DNA of 43,734 nucleotides from Bifiguratus adelaidae. Taxonomy: Eukaryota; Mucoromycota; Endogonomycetes; Endogonales. Position numbers and translations under genes: made by a program. The DNA lies in NCBI GenBank assembly GCA_002261195.1, contig MVBO01000127.1, forward strand, positions 1 to 43,734, in the 5' to 3' direction. Shown here piece by piece: positions 38,549 through 43,734 of this stretch (positions are counted from its first letter, which is position 1; every line of letters begins with the position of its first letter). The notes beneath the pieces are model-generated. The model ran no database searches. It had not been told where the DNA came from and saw nothing but the letters and a program-made list of their open reading frames with translations.

Positions 38549-39918
38549 TCATGCCCGCAGATCTGCATTCCCATGGTGCCTCAAAGCATCCAACGCCTTG
38601 TCAGTGTCTCTGTTTGGTACGACTTCAACGGCATCCCGAATAGGGATTTTGTTGCCAATGGCTCCATCTGAAACACCATTCTCCGTCTCTTGATTGACTG
38701 CCTCCGACACAGCCTTGACCACAAAATCAGTCCAGCGTGCATGGGCACGATCCAATACAGTCTTGTCGCTGACGACTTCAGGAACATTGAACCAGTCGTG
38801 AACTTGTTCCTCTTCCAAATATAACTCCACGTCAGCGCCATCTTTGCTTGTTTTAGCCACGAATTGCTCGCCCATTTCCCGCATGCTTTCGCGTCCACCT
38901 AGGTAGACGAGATTGTAACGTGGCATCCATGCCTTAAAGCCTCCCGTCTCCTGCAAAATGCCAAACAACCGATGTTTCGTTTCGTCTGTATCAGGAGGGA
39001 AGTAATTCGTCCTTACGCTCTGGCTGGTCTTGCGCGTAATGTAGTCGTATTTTTCATTAGTGATCCACGTGCCGGTCTCGCTGTCGTTGGAGCATAGAGG
39101 AGAAACAAGTATCATGCCAGCAGGACGTGAAAGTTTCGGAACTGATGGTGTAGCGACTTGACCTTCAGTTGTAACTGCTGTGTATTTTTCGGGATTGCTT
39201 GTTACCACGAGCATTTCCAGAATAATGGCTCCGCCGGCCGAGTCGCCAGCTGTCGTGCAAAGTGTCTAACGACTCAATTGTTGATTGATGAATCTTCTTT
39301 ATACTTACTGACAATGATTTTTGATGCAGGAACTTTGAGATCTTGAAGTAGATGCTGATAAGCCTTAATGGTCGTATCCACAGGCGTGGGGTATCTGTAT
39401 TCTGGTGCCAATCCTAGGATGTTGCAATTAACGAAAACACAGCCGGCCTATCAATAATCGCGTCCTCACCATATTTCACAGACATGATCAAAGCTCTCTT
39501 GCCCATGTTCTCAAGGTTCTCTAGGCATCGAATGTTGGAGTCCATGTACATTGTTGGCGTACCCACGAGAAAACCGCCACCTGTACATTTGATCAGGCAT
39601 GAATGAGCGGTATGAGCCTAGCACCGAAAATCAAATCTTCTACTCACCATGAACGTTGAAAATAATGACATCCGCCGATTTGATACGATCCTGCATCTCT
39701 CTTTCCGAACACGAAGCCACGTCCTTGCCGATCCAGCAGCCGGACCAGGCATCGCTTTGTACCTCATGTATGTACGGCTTGTGTTTGTTGAGTGGACGTG
39801 TCAGATCATTCATGATATATCGCATCCAGCTAATGGACGAGAGCGCGAACGTTTGGCGGAGGATGGCTATGGTTACAGAAGCCGGGACATAACGTTTCTG
39901 CGAGCGGAGCAAGTCCAT
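38549..39918 (-). CDS. Alpha/beta hydrolase, HSL-type esterase/lipase
   Basis: Four exons (39918-39648, 39580-39470, 39413-39309, 39249-38549) give 395 residues. The oxyanion-hole motif FNVHGGGFLVG and the nucleophile elbow VTGDSAGGAI are both read across splice junctions, which confirms the introns. YGLAPEYRYPTPV is the typical LAPEY(x)PxP block. Toward the C-terminus the acid (GADVELYLEE region) and the His in QVHDWF complete the likely Ser-Asp-His triad. The family hydrolyses short esters or lipids; the substrate is unknown. There is no signal peptide (N-terminus MDLLRSQKRYVPASV), so likely cytosolic or membrane-associated. About 420 bp separate it from the atg8 stop. Confidence 0.92.
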
Positions 39919-40336
39919 AATGTCGATGTTGAGAAGACACGAAACGAGAAAAGGACGTATGTGTTTACGCTACTTGTCGTTCCCATCTTGCACGTGCCGG
40001 GAATGAAATTCATGTGTAATTGGGGTCAAAGGCGATGAAATTTATTTCTGAGAGAGACTTGGCGTTGAGGGAGTCTCCAAACAGGCACCATTGGTCCGTT
40101 GGCTGGTGCTCATTCTGCTCTGTCTGTTGGAGGCGAAGGAACGCACAGAGTCAAGGAGGAACGAAGGAAGGTAATAAATCCATGCAATTGCCTATCCAGT
40201 AAAAGTACAATATAAAACACTCTTTACAATTCAACGAAGTTGCAAGCGCCCTTTAAGCACACGGCATGCGCATCATCTTAGATCAATCCACATCCTCCAA
40301 CACTGTATACGCTCCAAATGAGCTCTGGTTAGCGGT
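39919..40336. other. Intergenic gap
   Basis: 418 bp between the start of the hydrolase and the stop of atg8 on the minus strand. No gene seen. TTTATT at about 40040 reads AATAAA on the minus strand, a possible distal poly(A) signal. Confidence 0.4.
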
Positions 40337-40913
<577 letters not shown>

Positions 40914-41084
40914 GGTAACAGCTTGACAGCGGTTGTCCAAGTCTTAAGCATGATAAGGTGTTCAATGGGACTGCGTATGCCGTCTAGGAGGAACCGCATC
41001 AATTACGTTAACACGTGACTCTGACGTCATCAACTCATTTACACCTTGTTTTGGCAGAAGGAGCCTTGGTTGAGGTCCATCAGC
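40914..41084. promoter_or_regulatory. Shared 171 bp promoter of atg8 (-) and the complex I 13 kDa subunit gene (+)
   Basis: Two start codons face away from each other across 171 bp. The interval includes CACGTGAC at about 41013-41020 followed by TGACGTCA at 41022-41029, a perfect CRE/ATF-type palindrome. Function is inferred from sequence and position. Confidence 0.55.
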
Positions 41085-41677
41085 ATGCTTCCTCGCGTTA
41101 TTGGGTCCACCGTCCGCGGTGTTAGCTCAAGGAACAGGCTTGTATGCCTATCCTCAGTGCGCTTGTATTCTACGGCCCAACCTGATATAGTCCCTGTACC
41201 GCAATCACCAGAGCGAAAGCTAGCTCAGTCTGTTAACCAAGACAAGCCATGGTCGAAATCACAGCGGCCAAAGGATATGGCTATGGTAGGCCCACGCTTT
41301 GAACAAACGCAACTAGAACTACAGGTGAGTTGATTAGGATATTGTGGACTTGCGCTCAACTTTACAATCTTAGCCGAACTCTCTAGCTGCTATTGAGCTG
41401 ATTGCGCAGGAACCCATCCGCTACTCAAAAGACAAAATAGTCTCATGCAATGGCGGTAGGTGTATGGCGCCATTTCCTTGTCTACCATAGGCAAATTCTG
41501 ATTTATTGCCAAGGTGGTGGTGCTCTCGGTCATCCCAAGGTATATATCAATCTAGACAAGCCCGGATCACACGCATGCCAATATTGTAAGTTTCACCGCT
41601 TGACGATAATACGCTCTACGTACTAACAGGTTCGAATAGGCGGTATTCGATTTGAAAAGGAGGATCACCACCATTAG
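41085..41677 (+). CDS. NADH:ubiquinone oxidoreductase 13 kDa subunit (NDUFS6/NUMM)
   Basis: Four exons (41085-41324, 41374-41455, 41514-41585, 41640-41677) give 143 residues. The N-terminus (MLPRVIGSTVRGVSSRNRL) is an arginine-rich mitochondrial presequence. The C-terminal zinc-ribbon reads SCNGGGGALGHPKVYINLD, then KPGSHACQYCGIRF, with Cys, His, Cys and Cys as ligands, which is diagnostic. It is an accessory matrix-arm subunit of complex I. Intron 3 has a perfect TACTAAC branch site at 41621-41627. Its presence shows the organism keeps respiratory complex I. Confidence 0.95.
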
Positions 41678-41824
41678 ATTAGCCAAATTGTCATCACGAA
41701 TGTGAAGGCTTTTACCCCTCGAATTTCTCTCCATCATCGTCGAATGGATGGATCAAAGTACACTGTATATTGTGATGATAACAAAATGTTGGTTCCACGA
41801 CAAATCCGGTTATACTCCGCAATA
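41678..41824. other. Convergent gap between the complex I gene and TOP2
   Basis: 147 bp tail to tail. No element recognised; both terminators must fit here. Confidence 0.4.
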
Positions 41825-43733
41825 TCAGGATGTTGTTTTGCTCGTCTTTGGGCGACCTCGCGGCTTCTTAGGAATATACTCGGCCTTCGGTGTTGCCTGA
41901 TTGTCTTCATCAATATCCATGTCCGACAATTGCGAGGGATCCTGCGCTTTGATTGACGAAGTGTTCTGGGTCGCTTTCCTCTTGGGTTTCAAGCCATTCC
42001 CCACGCCTATACCTTCCTCCACCTTTTGAACCTCAGAAGTTGAGGCTTTGGTTGCGCCGTCCATGTCGACATTGCCATCAATTTCATCATCTTCATTCAG
42101 TGATACTTCACTGAGTTTGGCATATCCTTTGACAAGGACTACAGTTGGAACGTGAGTGTCGGATCAAATCTTTTTATTGTCTTTATCATTACCTGGCCCT
42201 GCTTCTCCGTCACCCTCCTCTTTGACGACGAGTTCATATACCATATCCTTGGTGGGAGTTTTCACGTCAATATCTTCCTCTGGCGGCTTGTTATCGGACG
42301 GTATAGTGGACTTGGACTTTCTCGGTGCCTTTGTATTTGCCTTGTGATCAGCCTCCTGTTCCATTCCCTCTAGAGGGGCTACCAACGGACTGGTTAGTAC
42401 ATTGCCCGTCGATACCGCAAGCAAGGAAAACATACCAGAAGCCGATTTCGATAGTGATTTATCCGCCACATCGCCGGCCAGGTTTACAACAGGCTTCTTG
42501 CGTTGACGCTTTGTCTTCTGTTGTATTGGAGTTGCACTCTTCATCAATACCTCGTGTTCTTCGCAATTGCGCTGCAAATTGTCGTTATTTTCATATACTA
42601 AATCAAGTTTGCTTTGCACTAACCTGCCACTCTTCCTCTAAATCACTGAGATCTTGCAACCATAGTTGGGAGATCGTCTTGTCAGAGAGCTCGACAATTT
42701 CTTTTCGCTTGTTTGCCAAGTCTGCTTTCAAATGCTCTACCTACACAGACGACACATATCAAAAAAGCCTTCCTCAATAGAGCTCACTTATGCGTACCTT
42801 TTCAAATGTCATGTGGTAGATGGACATATTTAGCAAGTAATTGTAGCCTTCTGCTTCATCGCCTTCTGTGTTTTCTTCACTTTCGTGATCCGGATCAGCT
42901 ACATTGATCTCTTTCTTATCCTTGGGAAGAAATTGCCTGTAACCCTTCTTGGCCAGGTCCTTGATGATGTCTGCCTTGCGTCTATTCCGCAATTTCATCT
43001 TATCGTCATTGACTTCTGTGATGAATCGCACTCGGTTCTCCAATTGCTCACAGTTATGTTGTAATTGCTTCAAGAGGTGCGCCTACAGTGTGACAGTAAG
43101 TGTCACTTTAAGTCATCAACGTACCATGACTCACCTTACGACGATCGTAGAATTTAAGCCTCATGTGGTAAAACTCTTCCATGATCTCCAACTCATTCGC
43201 GTAGGCGCGAATTTTGGAGTTTGTATCAAAGCACACCATATGACTTGTATCGACATAGACGATAAGCTTGAATTTGTTCTCTAACCCTTCCGCTTCAGCT
43301 TTGCGCATATTGTCTAGAGTCAAGTTGACAAGGAAATGAACTCTTGTATCTGTGTGATATTCCTTATAATCCTACCGAGGATGATCAGATGGTTGAAGAT
43401 TCAGTGATCCTTGACGCACCTTTATAAAGGAACCACCTTTTTCAGAAGACATCAGCTCCTCTAGGAATTCCTTGTACGTTTGAGTCCATGTGCCGACTGG
43501 TAGTTCTGTTATTTCCACGGTTGTATCGTCCTTTTTGACAATGATCCCTGTAATTTTGTACTTTCCCTCCCCCACTGCTTCAATGTTGCCCTAGGGAAGA
43601 AGATTTGAATGCTCTTCCATCACTATTTCTCACGCTGATATACCTGGAAACCACGGTACCAAGGAACCATTCTTTGGAAGTATTCTCCTTTCAGCTTCCG
43701 TCGCAGGTTGGCAATGATGTCTGTGGGATTGTA
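41825..43733 (-). CDS. top2: DNA topoisomerase II, C-terminal half (5' end beyond the window)
   Basis: Visible exons (minus strand) are 43733-43644, 43590-43420, 43371-43135, 43082-42798, 42740-42624, 42571-42436, 42378-42193 and 42138-41825, about 511 residues. The catalytic tail is unmistakable: YNPTDIIANLRRKLKG, PWYRGFQGNIE, VEITELPVGTWTQTYKEFLE, DYKEYHTDTRVHF, EEFYHMRLKFYDRRKAHLLK and YNYLLNMSIYHMTFEK. The last ~210 residues are the charged, disordered C-terminal domain, with basic KTKRQRKK as a likely nuclear signal. The extreme C-terminus, PKKPRGRPKTSK, is an AT-hook. Type II topoisomerases pass one duplex through another and are needed to separate chromosomes. The 57-nt intron 42379-42435 was placed by its GTATGT donor and TACTAAC branch site. 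The 5' part lies right of the window. Confidence 0.95.
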
Positions 43734-43734
43734 C

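Noticed and set aside
42390-42435. A 46-nt version of the TOP2 intron ending at the first CAG
   Set aside because: Splicing there gives Val-Arg-Trp and then a stop, and places the branch site too close to the acceptor. The next AG (57-nt intron) keeps the frame.

Overview
This is a gene-dense piece of a fungal nuclear chromosome. It carries about 24 protein genes, most of them split by short GT-AG introns (typically 40-60 nt, some with a TACTAAC branch site). The intron-rich conserved genes, the calmodulin-kinase type, a diaphanous-type formin with DAD, an HSBP1-like gene and a cystinosin homologue suggest an early-diverging fungus, probably Mucoromycota. That placement is an inference from protein style, not from a search. 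I saw no rRNA, tRNA, CRISPR array, transposon or virus-derived element.

Left third (1-12.2 kb): the 3' end of an unrecognised disordered protein (+); cystinosin/ERS1 (+); a PH-domain protein and UFD1 (both -, in tandem); a secreted protein whose frame is disturbed (+); acetyl-CoA hydrolase ACH1 (+); PYM (-) head to head with a CaMK-type kinase (+); PHO88/SND3 (+).

Middle (12.5-30.7 kb): a 1471-residue formin, GSK3 kinase and CDC123, all (+), the last two only 52 bp apart; a short-chain dehydrogenase (-); an HSBP1-like coiled-coil protein (+); ATP synthase subunit f (-) head to head with PEX1 (+, 16 exons); KRI1 (-).

Right third (31-43.7 kb): a 49-residue lysine-rich microprotein with a strong TATA box (+); an unrecognised 336-residue serine-rich protein (-); a 1.66 kb stretch with no gene; a PIN-like membrane transporter (+); two small disordered ORFs (+ and -); a Kre9/Knh1-like secreted protein (-); an HSL-type alpha/beta hydrolase (-); ATG8 (-) head to head with the complex I 13 kDa subunit (+); and the 3' half of DNA topoisomerase II (-), running off the right edge.

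Most genes are housekeeping functions with no sign of a shared pathway. The recurring structure is compact packing: close convergent pairs, and divergent pairs with 101-171 bp shared promoters. Exon models were built by hand from splice consensus and conserved protein sequence; the phases sum correctly in every multi-exon model except the disturbed secreted gene.
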